64,000 bases of DNA from assembly GCA_021234155.1 (NCBI GenBank), contig JAJEKV010000011.1, positions 8,109,132 to 8,173,131 of the forward strand, read 5' to 3'. Of the stretch, positions 40,872-52,649 are shown in pieces. The notes under the pieces were generated by a model. The model was not told where the DNA came from and ran no database searches. It saw only the letters and a list, made by a program, of their open reading frames with translations. The translations under genes and the position numbers were made by a program. Positions within the stretch are counted from its first letter, which is position 1. Each line of letters begins with the position of its first letter. The stretch is from Isoetes taiwanensis (lineage: Eukaryota; Streptophyta; Lycopodiopsida; Isoetales; Isoetaceae).

Positions 40872-43360
40872 GTGATCACCATGATGAGCACCAACAGGAA
40901 AAGAAAGCGTAACAATACAGGTCCAGATCCAAGCGATTGGTGGAAAGAGGTAGAAATAGTGTTAAACAACCAAAAAGTACCGGGAGGTGCTAGAGAACGG
41001 ATATGTCCTTATTGCAAAGAGCAACGCATTTCTTCCGTGATAAGAGTAAGCAGCCATTTGATTCATGAGAGACAAGATGTTGAGTTTTGTCCAAGTATTC
41101 CAGATGAGAAGCGACAACTACTAGAATTTGCAAGGCAATTGGATGAGAAGAAAGGCGCCAAGAAGCAAGCACAAGAATGTGCAAGGGAAGCTGCTACTTT
41201 TGGCATTGATGATCGCCGTGATACACCTTGTAGACATGATACATGTACACATTATGATCAAGAACGACGTGAAAGTCCAATGGAGAAAAGCACACTCGCT
41301 TCTAGTAGTGGACTACGACGCTTTCTTCAACCTAAGAAGCTTGGCCAGCAGGAAATAAAGAGGCTAATCGATCCAAAAAAAGAGGCCATGGATAGACAGG
41401 TTGCTAGATGGTTCTATCATGACCACATCCCCGGATTTTTTCCAAGCTATGGTGCAAGCTATTGCAAGTTATGGGCCAGGTTATGAGGCACCTAAATACG
41501 AGGACATTCGCACAACAATCTTGGAGAGGGAAAAGCAAACTATGCATGAACTTTTGTCTGATATTAGAAGCCAATGGGCTGATTTTGGAATCTTTGATTG
41601 ATGGACTGATAAGAAAGGGCGTCACATTGAAGGTTCAGTTGCCTATTGTAGAGGCAAAGCATATTTCCTCATGTCTCATGACATATCTGCTTCGGGAAAA
41701 GGGACCTCAAATTTAGCAGCTACATGGAAAGAAAGCATTACATATGTGGATGCACAAAATGTTGTGCAAATTGTATGTGATGGAGAGAATGCCAATCGTG
41801 CAGCTAGACGTATTATTGAAGCAGAGTTTCCTCATATCTTCTTTTGCTCATGCATTGCACATTGCCTCAATAACTTGCTCAAAGATATTGGCAGCCTACC
41901 TGAAGTTGTGGATTTGGTGCAAAAAAGAAAGTCTTTGGTTACATTTGTGAATGGCCACACATCTACTCGTGCACACTTTCAAAGGCTCACACTTGCAAAT
42001 CACAACGGTAAGACTTTGCTAAAATATTGTGAAACTAGATTTGGTTACAATTTCATCATGCTTGAAAGTTTGCATGATTTGCATCGGGTGTTGAGGTCAT
42101 TGTTTTTTGATGATGTCTTTCGCAAGAGTCCACCTGGACGCTCTGCTGCAGGAATGGCATGTAATGCTATTGTTTTTGATGATGCATTTTGGAAGAAGGT
42201 TAAACATCACTTGGAGGTTGTAGAGCCAATTGTTTTGATGTTGCGCCTTGTTGATGGAAATGATCCATGCCTTGGAAAGGTTTATGAAGGGCTTGAAAGG
42301 ATGAATGAACATATTATGAAATTTGGAGAAGGATGCAACAAAAGCAGCGGAGTTGGTGGCATTGTGCAATGAAAGATGGAATAAATATGAGTCTCCAATT
42401 CAGGCTGCTGCATTTTACTTGGATCCTGAGTTCCAAGGACAAAAGCAATGGATGGATCCCGCTATCTCGAGGCACTTTAATGACGTGCTTAACAGGATGA
42501 TGATGCGGATAAGAGATTGAAAATAAGAGAGCAATATGCAATCTATAAGAAGAAAGAGGGGAATTTTGGAACCTCGGATGCGCAAGCAGCTCGCTTTAAA
42601 TTTGCATCCGCGCTTTGGTGGGAGGAATATGGAGGGGAGACACTCGAATTGCAAACAATGGCGGTTCGCATTCTTAGCCAAGGAGCGGCCTCCTCTCCAC
42701 TTGAGAGGCTTTTTAGTGCATGGTATTTTTTAGTGGCCCCGGCGGGCCAGTTGGCCACACATTCACATATTTCATAAAATAGTCGGCCATGCTAGAGTAG
42801 GATGCATTCTCACCATGACCAAAGGGTGGTGGCCAGTTCAAAGCACCATAAAGAGGGGAGTTTTGGAACCTCGGATGCGCAAGCAGCTCGCTTTAAATTT
42901 GCATCCGCGCTTTGGTGGGAGGAATATGGAGGGGAGACACTCGAATTGCAAACAATGGCGGTTCGCATTCTTAGCCAAGGAGCGGTCTCCTCTCCACTTG
43001 AGAGGCTTTTTAGTTAGTGTCTTTTCACATGTGGCAAGTAAGAAAAGGAATAGACTTCTTCCATCAAGAACATCGGATTTGGTATTTGTAAGCGCAAATT
43101 TGAAATTGATTCAATCTCATAGACAAGTGAGAAGAGAGCCTTATATTGGCTTTGCAAAGGCATCTCTTCCAGAACCACATGAATGGAATGATGATGATGG
43201 GGAAGAGCAAGAGGTAGATGAGCAAGTACTAGTGCAAGAGGTGGATGGCATGGGATTGGCCCTTGGCAATGAGAATGAGATTGATGTAGAAGAGGAGGAA
43301 GGAGATAATGATGACGATGGCGATGGTGACAAGAATGATGAGGAAGATACGGATGCAACT
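40872..43360 (+). pseudogene. Autonomous hAT transposase, decayed
   Basis: The first frame has a BED-type zinc finger (DPSDWWKEV, ICPYCKE, SSHLIHE). After a shift near 41430 come the DUF659-like words FFQAMVQAIASYGPGYE and, past an in-frame stop, WTDKKGRHIEGSVAY, VQIVCDGENANRAARR (conserved Asp) and CIAHCLNNLLKDIG. A further shift near 42310 leads to YLDPEFQGQK. The C-terminal dimerisation domain follows (WWEEYGGETLELQ, ASSPLERLFS, then VFSHVASKKRNRL) and an Asp/Glu-rich tail (DDDGDGDKNDEEDTD). It would cut and paste hAT elements with 8-bp duplications. Frameshifts, a stop and the duplication at 42553-43014 inactivate it. Terminal repeats were not identified. Confidence 0.92.
42553..43014 (+). 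repeat. 165-bp duplication inside the hAT dimerisation domain
   Basis: 42553-42717 and 42850-43014 are almost identical (for example GCGGCCTCC and GCGGTCTCC near their ends). They are separated by 132 bp that contains GGCCCCGGCGGGCC, a near-palindrome, and CCAGTTGGCCACAC. The start of the dimerisation domain is therefore present twice. The second copy continues into the real C-terminus. The cause could be slippage or a partial nested insertion. Confidence 0.95.
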
Positions 43361-43445
43361 TGTTACGTCTCGCCGAATTACATTCGTTCTTCAAATCCAA
43401 ATGTTCGTTACAGGGATTCTGGCACGAATTCATATTCTTGCACTG

Positions 43446-43570
43446 CGACTCGCATGAAACCAACAAAGCGGCCGGTTTTGTGTCTCTTGCGAGTCCTTTC
43501 CCAGAATAGCATCGATCCGAGCCATCGGATCGCCATTCTGGGAAAGGACGAGCTGCTATATAAGGCTGTT
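43446..43570 (+). promoter_or_regulatory. Palindrome-TATA module, copy 1
   Basis: A 57-bp imperfect palindrome (43493-43549; arms GTCCTTTCCCAGAAT and ATTCTGGGAAAGGAC, inner CGATCCGA and TCGGATCG) is followed 6 bp later by CTATATAAGG (43556-43565), a strong TATA box. The module recurs at 53.06-53.15 kb. Just left of it, GACTCGCATGAAAC and the inverse CTCTTGCGAGTC form another inverted repeat around GGCCGG, as if two modules met head to head. A pyrimidine-rich leader follows, as in plant 5' untranslated regions. No coding sequence starts downstream. Confidence 0.7.
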
Positions 43571-46560
43571 TCCTCTTTCGCACCGGTTATCGGCGTCTTC
43601 TCACAGCAGCTCTTCTTCTATTCTCATTGCTTCCCATTGCTTCTTCATACTCTCGATTGTCCCTTGCTTTCCTGCCTGTCGTCGATACTTCGGCGTCATT
43701 TCACCCCATCTGACCTATCTTCCTCCCTTCTTGTTTTCTTCCTATCCACATCCGTTTTCTTATTTTTTCATTCATGTCAAATGAGCTACTCATGTTATAT
43801 GTTTTTTCTTCAGATCCAGGTTCTCGATGCTCTCGATCTGTCGAATTTGTTTTGTAAATTTTGATTCGTAATGATGGATGCCATTTCATGTGCACGAACT
43901 ACTATCTTGCATGCTCACATATTTATCAAGCTGACTTTCCCTACCATGTTTTCGGGATCCTTTTCTGGTTTGCTTGTGCTTTTTTGTGGTTTAATTTCCT
44001 TGAGGGCTCTGCTCATGCATAGATGGAGGTTTCGATTATGGGTATGGGTTTTCTCTGTTTTTGCTCTTGATACATGCGGTTGGCTATGGAGCAAAGACAA
44101 ATCTTGGCATCGGTATGGAATCGAATCTTTCCATGGAAGATATGGCGGATTATACGATTGGTTTTTGCGGCCTAAGTTTTGCATTGCCGCTCTGATTTAA
44201 TACGTGTTTAATAATTTAAGCATGCTCTCTAACTTCGTTTCCTTCTTTTTTCGTATCCTCTCCTCTGTACTTGTCGAGATCTGGCATAGCCAAGGCGGTT
44301 CCCGACCATTTGATTGCTGACCTATATACGTGGTTTCATTCTGACCTCTTCTTCTAAGCCCATTGTCACGCCTTTACATTTGGAAATCTGGCGATCAGAA
44401 ACGAATCACGGAGTGGATGTGGTCATTTGGAGCATTCGAGTCTTGATCTTTGAATCGTTCTTTGTTGGTCCGCCAGTGTTGTAAGTAGATCGTGGGCAAG
44501 CGGATGGCCTTTTTTCTAATATCTTTTCCCGCCTTCACTCCCTAAGCCCGATCTTGCTGGCGGTTTCAATTCCTTGGCTCGACCAATCTCTTTTGTCTTG
44601 CCATACTTAGTCTGTAGATGGCTGGCCCTTTTCTCTACAGCCCTTTTCTTCGCTAGGTTTGCTTTTTTCTTTCTCCAAATCGTTATGCAGAGTAGCTCCT
44701 TGGGGCGTTGCTATCGCTTTATTTGAAGATGTTGGTTCAAACCCTTGGTATGCCCGCATTATCATTTTAATGTTACATTCTAGGTTTGCACTTTGTTGTT
44801 ATACAACCACTTAATTTCAACTTCCATCTACTTCCTAGGCTAGTGTCAACCACCACGTTTTTCTTTTCAAAATCGACTCTTTTTTAATTATGCCTTTACA
44901 CCTTTCTAGTGTGTTAGTTCCCTTTGTAAGTTGCCACGTCACTTTTGTTGTTATACACGTTCACCACTTAATTTCAACTTCCAACTACTTCCTAGGTTAT
45001 TGTCAACCCCCACATTTTTATTTTCACAATCGACTCTTTTCAGTTTATTATGGCTTTACACCTTTATCGTGTGTTAGTTCCCTTGTAAGTTGCTACACGC
45101 CACTTCTCCCACCTCCTTTGCCATCCCAATCTCCGCCTCAGGCCTTCTCCATGTCCGATCAGGATCGCTCGCTTGTCCTTTCTCCTTTTGTTCATTTACC
45201 TTAGAGCTTACATTCATCACATATTCCTCTTTACTTATGGGGATTTGTATTGGTATTTACTTACGTGTTTGGCATCGCGATCCTTCAACTTTTGCTTATC
45301 GAATTCCTCTATTCTACTATATGCATACCCATATTCATTTCGGTCCATTTAGTCCATCTTGTTTCTTTCATATTTGATCTTCTATTTACACTCTACATTT
45401 TTAACCCATTGCACTATTGCATCCAGCGTTTGTTACTCTGGCCTTTTTGTGGTCTTTTGCTCTTTGGAGCACATCTTTATTTTTATTTTTCCTTTTTCTC
45501 GTGTCTAGCTTATGTTGCCTTTTTGTCAACTTCACCACGCGACAGCATTTGGGATTTGCCAATGTTAAATTTCTAATCTTGTGGTGCTCTTTTTTATTCT
45601 CTTGGTTCATTCTCATTTGTGCTTTTGAGGTTGAACACATTACTACTAACAATTAAGGTAACTTCTCTTGGCGGGTTTCTAGCTTGGCACATACCGGATA
45701 GACCTTGGGATTTTCATTGTGCAAATGTGGTTTTCGTGATGTTTCCTATTTGCTGCATTTTCTCCCATGTGCATTTCATTTTTGCACTCCTTAGCGTAAT
45801 ATTTTGGGGTCATTTGTTAAGATTCATCTTGTTACATAATCAATTTGTCTAGACATGTTTCTTTCCCGTTGGTTTGGAATTTCTTTAGGATAATGGGAGA
45901 GCTTTGGCCTTTTGAACTTATGGGTGCATTTGCATGGGTTTCACTTGATAATTAATGCGTTTTTCCATGAGGTGTATTTTTGCACGTGTATATTGCTTTT
46001 TGAATATATATTATTGGTCCTTATGGCATATTATTCTACATCTATTGTCCTTTTCATCTCTGGCACCTTATGTTTTCGTCACTCTTGTTGTTTCCCTTGC
46101 TATTATCCCTATGTTGCATTCACGTGATCTATTTTGATAGCAGTCTTCTCATTTTTAGGGAAGGTCATCTTCACTGTTGAGTTGTTTTTGTGGGCAATAT
46201 TCGGAACCTTCTGCCAACTTTAGCGTATTGTTAGTTAAAAGTTTTACTTCTCCTATGCCTCCGGGGTATGCAATAAGGGTACCTTATCTTGGGATGTTTC
46301 GCTTCTATCCCAGGCGATCTATCTTCGTTTATTTACATATTGAATTTCATGTTCCTTTCATACATTTTTTTGGTCATAGCTCTCGACCAAGTTGTTTCCA
46401 GACCACATTTCCTATTTGTCTTGCGTTACCCATGTTTACATCTAGACATAAGATTGGATTTATCTTGTTTGGTTTGAGTTTGTATACGTGGTGTTATCGA
46501 TAGATATCGCATTTTAGTGTTTACATGACTTTGGAATAAGTTGGCTCAATTTTGGTGGTT
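43571..46560. repeat. Pyrimidine-rich non-coding composite with internal duplication
   Basis: The plus strand is T- and C-rich throughout and yields many hydrophobic, Phe/Leu-rich false frames. A tandem duplication lies at about 44797-44943 and 44949-45105: ACCACTTAATTTCAACTTCC, ACTTCCTAGG, AATCGACTCTTTT and GTGTGTTAGTTCCCTT recur in order. I see no protein domain. Confidence 0.7.
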
Positions 46561-46565
46561 GTTCC

Positions 46566-46849
46566 CTATTTTTTGTGGGTGGTGTTGTTTCTTTCCACTC
46601 TGATGGGGACACAAATTTCTATTTATCATGGTTTTTTCTTCCACCCGCTGGGTGCCGCTTTTTCTCCACCCTCCGGGTGATGCTATCTTCTCTTTTTCAT
46701 GTATTATTGATTTTCCTCATTACTAATCGCTCACATCGATTTGAGTGCTTGTTGTTGTGCAGCTTGCCGCTTCACTGTCATGCACATTCATTCGGCCCTA
46801 TGATTCGGCGTTCTTTTATATTTTACATTTCAACAGGCGTTCTTATTTT

Positions 46850-46855
<6 letters not shown>
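46566..46855 (+). repeat. Repeat block X, copy 1
   Basis: About 290 bp closely matches 50528-50812: TTTTTTGTGGGTGGTGTTGT, CCACCCGCTGGGTG, CCACCCTCCGGGTGATGCTA, ACTAATCGCTCACATCGATT and TTCAACAGGCGTTC all recur in order. A third, degraded copy begins near 52520. The matching frames in both places (hydrophobic, LITNRSHRF) are not convincing as protein because the surrounding sequence is equally conserved. Confidence 0.92.
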
Positions 46856-46881
<26 letters not shown>

Positions 46882-46882
46882 G
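46853..46882. repeat. (ATCT)n microsatellite
   Basis: Seven or eight perfect ATCT units. A simple repeat that explains the SIYLSIYLS residues in the frame over it. Confidence 0.97.
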
Positions 46883-47147
46883 TGATGAATGGCAGGTATC
46901 TCTGGCTGGATGCGCAGGAGGGGTTAGCGCACTTCTCCTCATTCTAGACTTGGAGTTCTATCTTGCGCTTGGAATTTCGATTTGCCTTTGATTCACCTTG
47001 CTCCTGTCTTCGTTCTCTCCACTTTTCCTTCCACACAACTGTCCTACCCATAACCATCTCCACTTTGTCAACCTGGCTCACTTTGATCCCTTTCGGGCTC
47101 ATCTATAGCGACATCACAGCTTCCTCTTCTCGGGTTTGCCTCCAAAA

Positions 47148-47151
<4 letters not shown>

Positions 47152-47240
<89 letters not shown>
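47152..47240. repeat. (CT)n microsatellite, about 44 units
   Basis: An uninterrupted CT run of nearly 90 bp. It is probably highly variable. Long CT runs are common in plant 5' regions and pyrimidine-rich intergenic DNA. Confidence 0.98.
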
Positions 47241-47242
<2 letters not shown>

Positions 47243-47286
47243 ATTGTCGTTCCATTTAAATTTTTGAGTCCTTTTCTGTCCCATTC

Positions 47287-47640
47287 AAGTATTTTGTGAC
47301 ATGTTTTCCAGCTCTTTGTCCTTTGTGGCTAAATTTCTTATATGTATATTATGTATTTGGTTTTGGACCTATACGTGGAGTGGAATATTTGGGGTTGCGT
47401 TCAAGATTTTTCTTCTTTTTTGGCATGATCATCCAGGAGCTTTAGTGTTTGTTGGTTCCTTTGTTCCTTTGTATTAAGCTTAATTATTTTGTTGCTTCAT
47501 GAAGTTGCATTCTCTGTTCTTGGAATTAAAGTATTTTGCGACCTGTTTTCCACCTCTTTGTTCGTTGTAGCTAAATTTCTTATATGTATATTATGTATTT
47601 GGGTCTGGACTTATACTTGGATTTGAATATTTTGTATATA
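47287..47640. repeat. Tandem duplication, period about 244 bp
   Basis: 47287-47400 and 47531-47640 share TGTTTTCCA, CTAAATTTCTTATATGTATA and TTATGTATTTGG followed by GGAC.TATAC.TGGA words. The intervening part (47416-47465, ATGATCATCCAGGAGCT) recurs at about 50842. This is part of the repeat composite. Confidence 0.88.
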
Positions 47641-47723
47641 CAGCTTACACATTGCCCTAGGTTGAGTTTCTTCTTTGTCTTATTGTCTATGTGTCGGGCT
47701 ACACATGCACGAACTTCAGTCCG

Positions 47724-48090
47724 TGAGCTGTCGGATGGGCATATTTGCCCTATATTCCAAGATCTGGACCGTACATAGCGATCCTCGTTTGTGGGGTATG
47801 CATGTACAAGTTTTTGTATACTGTATATTAAGGTTTGCAAAATACTATAAGGTTTGAGAGAATGTACTTAATGGTGTTCATTTTGTACATGTATTGTAAT
47901 TTTTGAGGCTCTCGCTGCCCTACGTAACCCCCCGTGTGAATATGCACCCAAACCAAAGGGGGTTTAAGGGGGATTTCAATTTAAATGTGTTAAATGCAAT
48001 GGTTTGTGTTAATAATGTTAATGGTAGTTGTGTGTTAATGGTTTGTGTTAACCAAAAATTTTTTTGGCCCCTTCGGGGCCTTAAGGATGG
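47724..48090 (+). repeat. Half copy of the foldback element at 63.4 kb
   Basis: 47730-47895 matches the reverse complement of the loop at 63587-63765 (GTATGCATGTACAAGTTTTT, CATACATAGCGATCCTCG-like, TACTATAAGGTTTGAGAGAA). 47900-48060 matches one arm (CGTGTGAATATGCACCCAAA, CCAAAGGGGGTTTAAGGGGG). The opposite arm is absent. It ends near GGCCCCTTCGGGGCC, a perfect 15-bp palindrome-like end also seen in altered form (GGGCCCGAAGGGCCC) at 63415. It is non-coding. Confidence 0.9.
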
Positions 48091-48741
48091 TGTAGGGGTG
48101 TAGATATAGACATTACCTAATACTCTGAGCATCAATACAAAAGAAATGGCAATCATAACTGGCATTGGCATCCATAAATAAGAATATTCATAGGATAAAA
48201 AAGAATAGAATAGAAAAATCAAGGTGCCAAGATTATAAATTCTTCTTTAGAAAAACCATATTATGCTAGATATTGCCAATCTCACATTAGTTCTATAGCA
48301 AAATTGGACAATCCCTAATGGTTGTAGCAATGTAATGTGGGAAGTCCATCCTTAGTGACAAGCAACATAATACATTTGGATAAAGCAACCAAAACTCCTG
48401 TTCAAAACCAACTTCTAAACCAGCTTGTGTGGATGGAACTGAAAAAACACGGTCTACCGTTTTGAAGAACAACCAATCTAAAACAAGATTTATAGCAGAT
48501 GATGTAATCTTACAGTACCATCTAGAAAGGGCATAGAACAGATAGATGAGCATGGGAGAATGACCCCACTAGGCTGTCCCAGAGCAAAAACTATTTTGAG
48601 AGTTGGTTTGTGCCTTCGTAATGAAAACCCTAAGTTTGGAAACCCTAAGTCGGCCTGCCAAACAACTGTGTTTTGCTCTGCTCGCCTTGTTAGCTCTGCC
48701 CTGCTCGCCTTGTTAGCTTCTATGCACAAAGGAGACGAGTT

Positions 48742-48939
48742 CTATGGCTGCAAATGTAGAGCCATTTGTGTCTGCAATCCACGATTTACCGTGATATGTG
48801 TTAGGGATTTAAGAGCTTTCTCGATCTTTTTCCGGCAGTGCGGGCATGTGATGTTGGCCTTAAGAACGGCCTCTGTTTTTTTCTTCTCAGGGCAACCTTT
48901 ACAGTCGCAATGACAGCAGCAATGGTGTTCGGGAGCCAT
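48742..48939 (-). CDS. HMA-like small Cys-rich protein or first exon
   Basis: The 65-residue frame begins with a Cys-rich stretch (MAPEHHCCCHCDCKGCPE) and continues EAVLKANITCPHCRKKIEKA, which fits the start of a heavy-metal-associated domain (beta strand, C-x2-C metal site, then a Lys-rich helix). Such domains bind Cu or Zn in plant metallochaperones. The domain would normally run about 30 residues further. Here the frame ends after VNRGLQTQM, so either an intron follows or the ORF is truncated. It lies downstream of the transporter exon on the same strand, with no clear relation. Confidence 0.42.
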   Translation of the reverse strand: MAPEHHCCCHCDCKGCPEKKKTEAVLKANITCPHCRKKIEKALKSLTHITVNRGLQTQMALHLQP

Positions 48940-49275
48940 AGCGAAAGAGCAGAGGCCAAATTCAACAGAGAACTAAGATGCTCCGAGAAAACATCAGCAA
49001 CAGATTTTGATGCCCAAATTCGACAAACCCACGCTTAAATTGGTCAGAGAAATGGATAAAACTTCGACAGTGAAATAGAAAAATTCGACACAGAGATGGA
49101 TAGCAGAAGGATTTGATGCCCAAATTAAAAAGTTCTGTGGCTGCAAATTCATTGGACAAATGAACTCCATGTGTCTATTTAATTTAGAAATGTTGCTATG
49201 TGGGCGAAAATCTGGAGCTTGCCTGAGATAGTAGAAAAAATTTCTTCCATGAAATAATCGTTAATCCCTAGATTC

Positions 49276-49584
49276 GAATATCACAGGAGCTTGATAAGTA
49301 AAAGAATGAATTGCATACCTGGAGAAGGTTGCTGTGCAGTTGGGACTCTGCTCCAAGCAATGCCACAAGGGTTTTGTCTCTGCAAACACTGTAACAAAAG
49401 ACATAGAAGCCTCTATAGTATAGTCCATGCAAAGCTGAGCAGAACGAAATTTAGCAACTGGGCAGCCCTGAAGTCGCCAGCCCACTTCTGTAAAATCTCA
49501 TCCACTAACAAAAACTCTTCGTCTTGCTCATTCTCTCCCAAAAACGGCTCGGCAGTTTCTTCAGAAAGTTTCTTGGAGGCCATT
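49276..49584 (-). pseudogene. Organic cation/carnitine transporter-like first exon
   Basis: From an ATG at 49584 the frame reads MASKKLSEETAEPFL, then EFLLVDEILQKWAGDFRAAQ and LLNFVLLSFAWT. After a shift near 49428 it continues IEASMSFVTVFAE and LEQSPNCTATFSR, stopping at a plausible splice donor (AGGTATGC) near 49318. Plant organic cation/carnitine transporters (major facilitator superfamily) start with this pattern: acidic leader, 'DEML.K..GEFG..QL..F.L.S.AW', then the first transmembrane helix and a Cys-bearing loop. No later exons are visible to the left, where an HMA-like frame lies instead. The frameshift makes a pseudogene or sequence error likely. Confidence 0.65.
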
Positions 49585-50020
49585 GGCAGATCGGATCAGA
49601 GGCCTTGCAGCAATTAAAGATGCAGGATCTAATAGCTACCTTAGATCGGAAGCTTCTTCTCAAGGCCCCATGCCTTAGACAATCCATCCTCGTTTCCCCT
49701 AATACCACAATTTCAAGGTACAAATTTTGGAAAGACGACAATGTAGCACAAATCCGAAGGGAAGGTCGGGAGGGAATGGTGAAGCTTCTTGGAAGGCACT
49801 AAATAAGGAAGTCCAATGCTAGATCTTCAAGCCGAATGTCAAATCCTGAAGCCTATTCTTGAAGCCGAATGCTGAATCTTGAAGCATGTTTGAACCCTGC
49901 AGCATTGTATTGCTTTCGATTCTTGCCTTCTTTCTTTCTTGCATGCAAACAGAGGGCAACTAAAATAAAAAGAGGGCTTTTGTTGTGAGCCCTTGGATAT
50001 TGGACCATTGAAAAAAAAAA
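49585..50020. other. Upstream region of the transporter-like exon
   Basis: On the minus strand this would be promoter and 5' leader. There is no obvious TATA box within 100 bp of the start. Plus-strand words AGCTTCTTGGAAGGCACTAA and a series of TTGAAGC repeats (49830-49890: CTTGAAGCCGAATG, CTTGAAGCATG, CTTCAAGCCGAATG) are visible. No gene. Confidence 0.35.
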
Positions 50021-50023
50021 ACT

Positions 50024-50158
50024 AAATCAACGACTAAGAAATAGTGCACTCTAGATGTACGCATTAGTACATCTATTCGAATACGCCATGAAATCTTAGG
50101 AAAACCTTTGTGAAAAGCGTACAAAAACACAAAGAAAACCCCCTGTTATTATGCTACA
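50024..50158 (+). repeat. Dispersed repeat, about 135 bp, copy 1
   Basis: This matches the reverse complement of 61425-61560. Shared words in order are AATCAACG.CTAA, AGTGCACTCTAGA, GAAAACCTT, GTACAAAAACACAAA and CCCCCTGTTAT.ATGCTACAT. Both copies lie 0.1-0.5 kb upstream of host-like coding starts (49584 minus; 61.6 kb plus). It looks like a short MITE or SINE-like repeat. Ends were not resolved. Confidence 0.85.
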
Positions 50159-52640
50159 TATTCAGATGAGAGAAACCTCCACGGACATGAGTCCGTGATC
50201 TGCATTCATATAAGAACTTCCTAGACACATCCATGGAGGGTGCTCGTCTTGTCGCATTCTAGTTGTCTTGGGGAATTCCTTTCTAGCTGGTTGTTGAGAT
50301 CTTTTTTCACTGTAAATTGTGCTATCATTGTGCATTGTGCATTATGCTATCCTTACATCATTTGCCAGGGCATACATTTCTCGCTAGCCGTTGAGCTCTT
50401 TGTTCACAGTGTATTGGGATATCATCGTGCATTGTGCTATTATTATTTATCATATTTGCTATTTAGCTATGTCTAGATGTGCCAAATATTGCGTTTTTGC
50501 AATTTTGTGACATGAGTTTCTCTTGGACTATTTTTTGTGGGTGGTGTTGTTTCTTTCCCCCCTGATGGGGGCGCGAATTTGTATTTATCCTGGTTTTTAT
50601 TCCACCCGCTGGGTGACGCTTTTTCTCCACCCTCCGGGTGATGCTATCTTCTCTTTTTTATGTATTGTTGATTTCCTCATTACTAATCGCTCACATCGAT
50701 TTGAGTTGTTGTGCAGCTTGCCGCTTCGCCGTCATGCACATTCATTCGGCCCTATCATTAGGCGTTCTTTTATATTTTACATTTCAACAGGCGTTCTTAT
50801 TTTTCTATCATGTCCTTTCCGATTGTTTTTTCGTCTTTTTTGGCATGATCATCGGGGAGCTCTAGTGTTTGTTGGTTCCTTTGTTCACTTTATTAGCGCA
50901 CTTATTTGTTGCTTCATGAAGTTATATTTTCTATTCTTGAACATGGGTGACGGGTGATATTGTCCGGTGTACCAATTTTATGGATTTGGGAGCTTCTTTG
51001 TTTTCGGTAGCTCCACTTTGTCATGTTCGCAGTAGGCTGATTTTTCATGCATAGCCTTGCTCCCTATATATGATACTACATACTCATTGTGTAAGTTTCG
51101 AGACGTTGCCTTTTTAGACATGGTTGACTTTTCATGTTCTTTTAGCCCCTAGTTTTTATCATTCTTCCCCGTTTCCTCCGTTTTTTTTGCTCGATATACA
51201 GGGTCCACATGTTGAGGTTCGTACTCACGGTTGCTGGCAGTCCTCGTCCTCTCGCGCTCGCTACGTGGTGTGCGGCTCTACTCAACATCTCCATGTTTCT
51301 CGTTCGATCTTTATGTCTATGCATTTTTGCATTCCTATGCGTAAGTTTTTTCTCTTTGCCTTATTATCTCGGTTACTTGTTATTCTTCCTTCTTATTTAT
51401 CGTTATTCTTTTTGGGGATCCATGATGAAGGGTACCTTTGTTGACTTATCTCCCTTTAGATATTGGCCACGGGTTCGGAAGGGATAATAGCCACATTCTT
51501 GGACTTCGGTCCGTAGCCCCATTCCAGTCAACTATGCCGGGCCCTTCCTTCGATTCATCATCGTGGCGGCGTCCTTTTCTTTCCATTGTTTTTTGTTCTC
51601 TAATGTTCCTCCCTTTTTCAGGTCATTGAGCTGATGCCGTCCATAGCAGGCGTTTTCGGCTCTTCTTCTTCAACTTCGCTTTTTCCCATGGCTCGCTCAC
51701 GCTGCTGGTTCTCGTCGTCAACGCGAAGCTTCCCTCGCGCTTGAACCAGACTCTTCGGACCCTGGTTCCTTTTCTCCCCCTGCCACTCCAAACGAGACCC
51801 ACTTGCCCGTGCTCATATGATTTCTTTAGCTCGCTTGCCTTCGTTCGCATGCCTGGCCCGTCACTATCCTTCAGCGCCTCCGGCGATCCTCTTTTTCGCT
51901 CCTCTCCTTCCTCTCTACATCCTTTATCCTATCCGATTGCTTGGGTGGTGGTGGCGCTCCTCTTCTTCTCCTCTCGCTATGTGCTTTGCGACCCAACTCC
52001 ACACCTGGCGGTTCTAGCTGTCTATTGAGGGTTTGCACTTGTAGCGGATCTTTTTCTATTTGGTATGCTCATTACATACCTTTGGCATATTTGCTATTTG
52101 GCTTTATCTAGACAGGATGCATATTGCGTTTGGCACTGCATTGAGATTTTCCGACATGGGTTTATATTGGATTATCTTTCATTTTTATGCTTCTCTTTAT
52201 TTAGATATGTTGTCCACAAGGTATTGCATTGGGCACATTCTAATTTGTGCATGGTGTTGCTATTTAACTTTATCTGGATATGATGCATATTGCGTTTGGC
52301 ACCACATTGAGATTTTGCGACATGGGTTTCTATTGGATCATTTTTTCCTTTTTATGCTTCTCTTTATCTAGACATGGCGTGTCTTACGTTGTTATATACA
52401 AGCTGTTATATTAGGCACATTTTAATGGCCACTTTTAGTTTGTTTCGTGTTCTTGATGTTCTTTTTTATGGTTTTACATTGATGCTTATCTTTCTCTAGA
52501 CGTAGCGTTTTTTTATGGACCGTTTTTTGTTGGGTGGTGCTGTTTATTTCCAACGTGATGGTGGCATTCATGTCTATTTATCATCTTTAGTGATGTTGTA
52601 AATAACATTGTCTAGCATTATTTTGCAATGCATATTTCTT
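50159..52640. repeat. Pyrimidine-rich composite, second section
   Basis: This contains block X copy 2 (50528-50812), the following block (about 50838-50950; also at 47416-47530), and a tandem duplication at about 52089-52206 and 52256-52375 (GCATATTGCGTTTGGCAC, GACATGGGTTT.TATTGGAT, TTTTTATGCTTCTCTTTAT) that has a further copy near 50445-50530. There is no convincing coding sequence. The plus-strand frames are T-rich artefacts. Confidence 0.8.
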
Positions 52641-52649
52641 TTTACATGA

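Noticed and set aside
44890-46503. Series of hydrophobic plus-strand frames that look like membrane proteins
   Set aside because: T-rich sequence yields Phe/Leu/Ile-rich frames in all phases. There is no start context or family motif, and the region is repetitive non-coding DNA.
47903-48103. Conserved frame shared with 63744-63947
   Set aside because: The match reflects the foldback arm repeat, which is conserved equally in non-coding parts and also occurs inverted.
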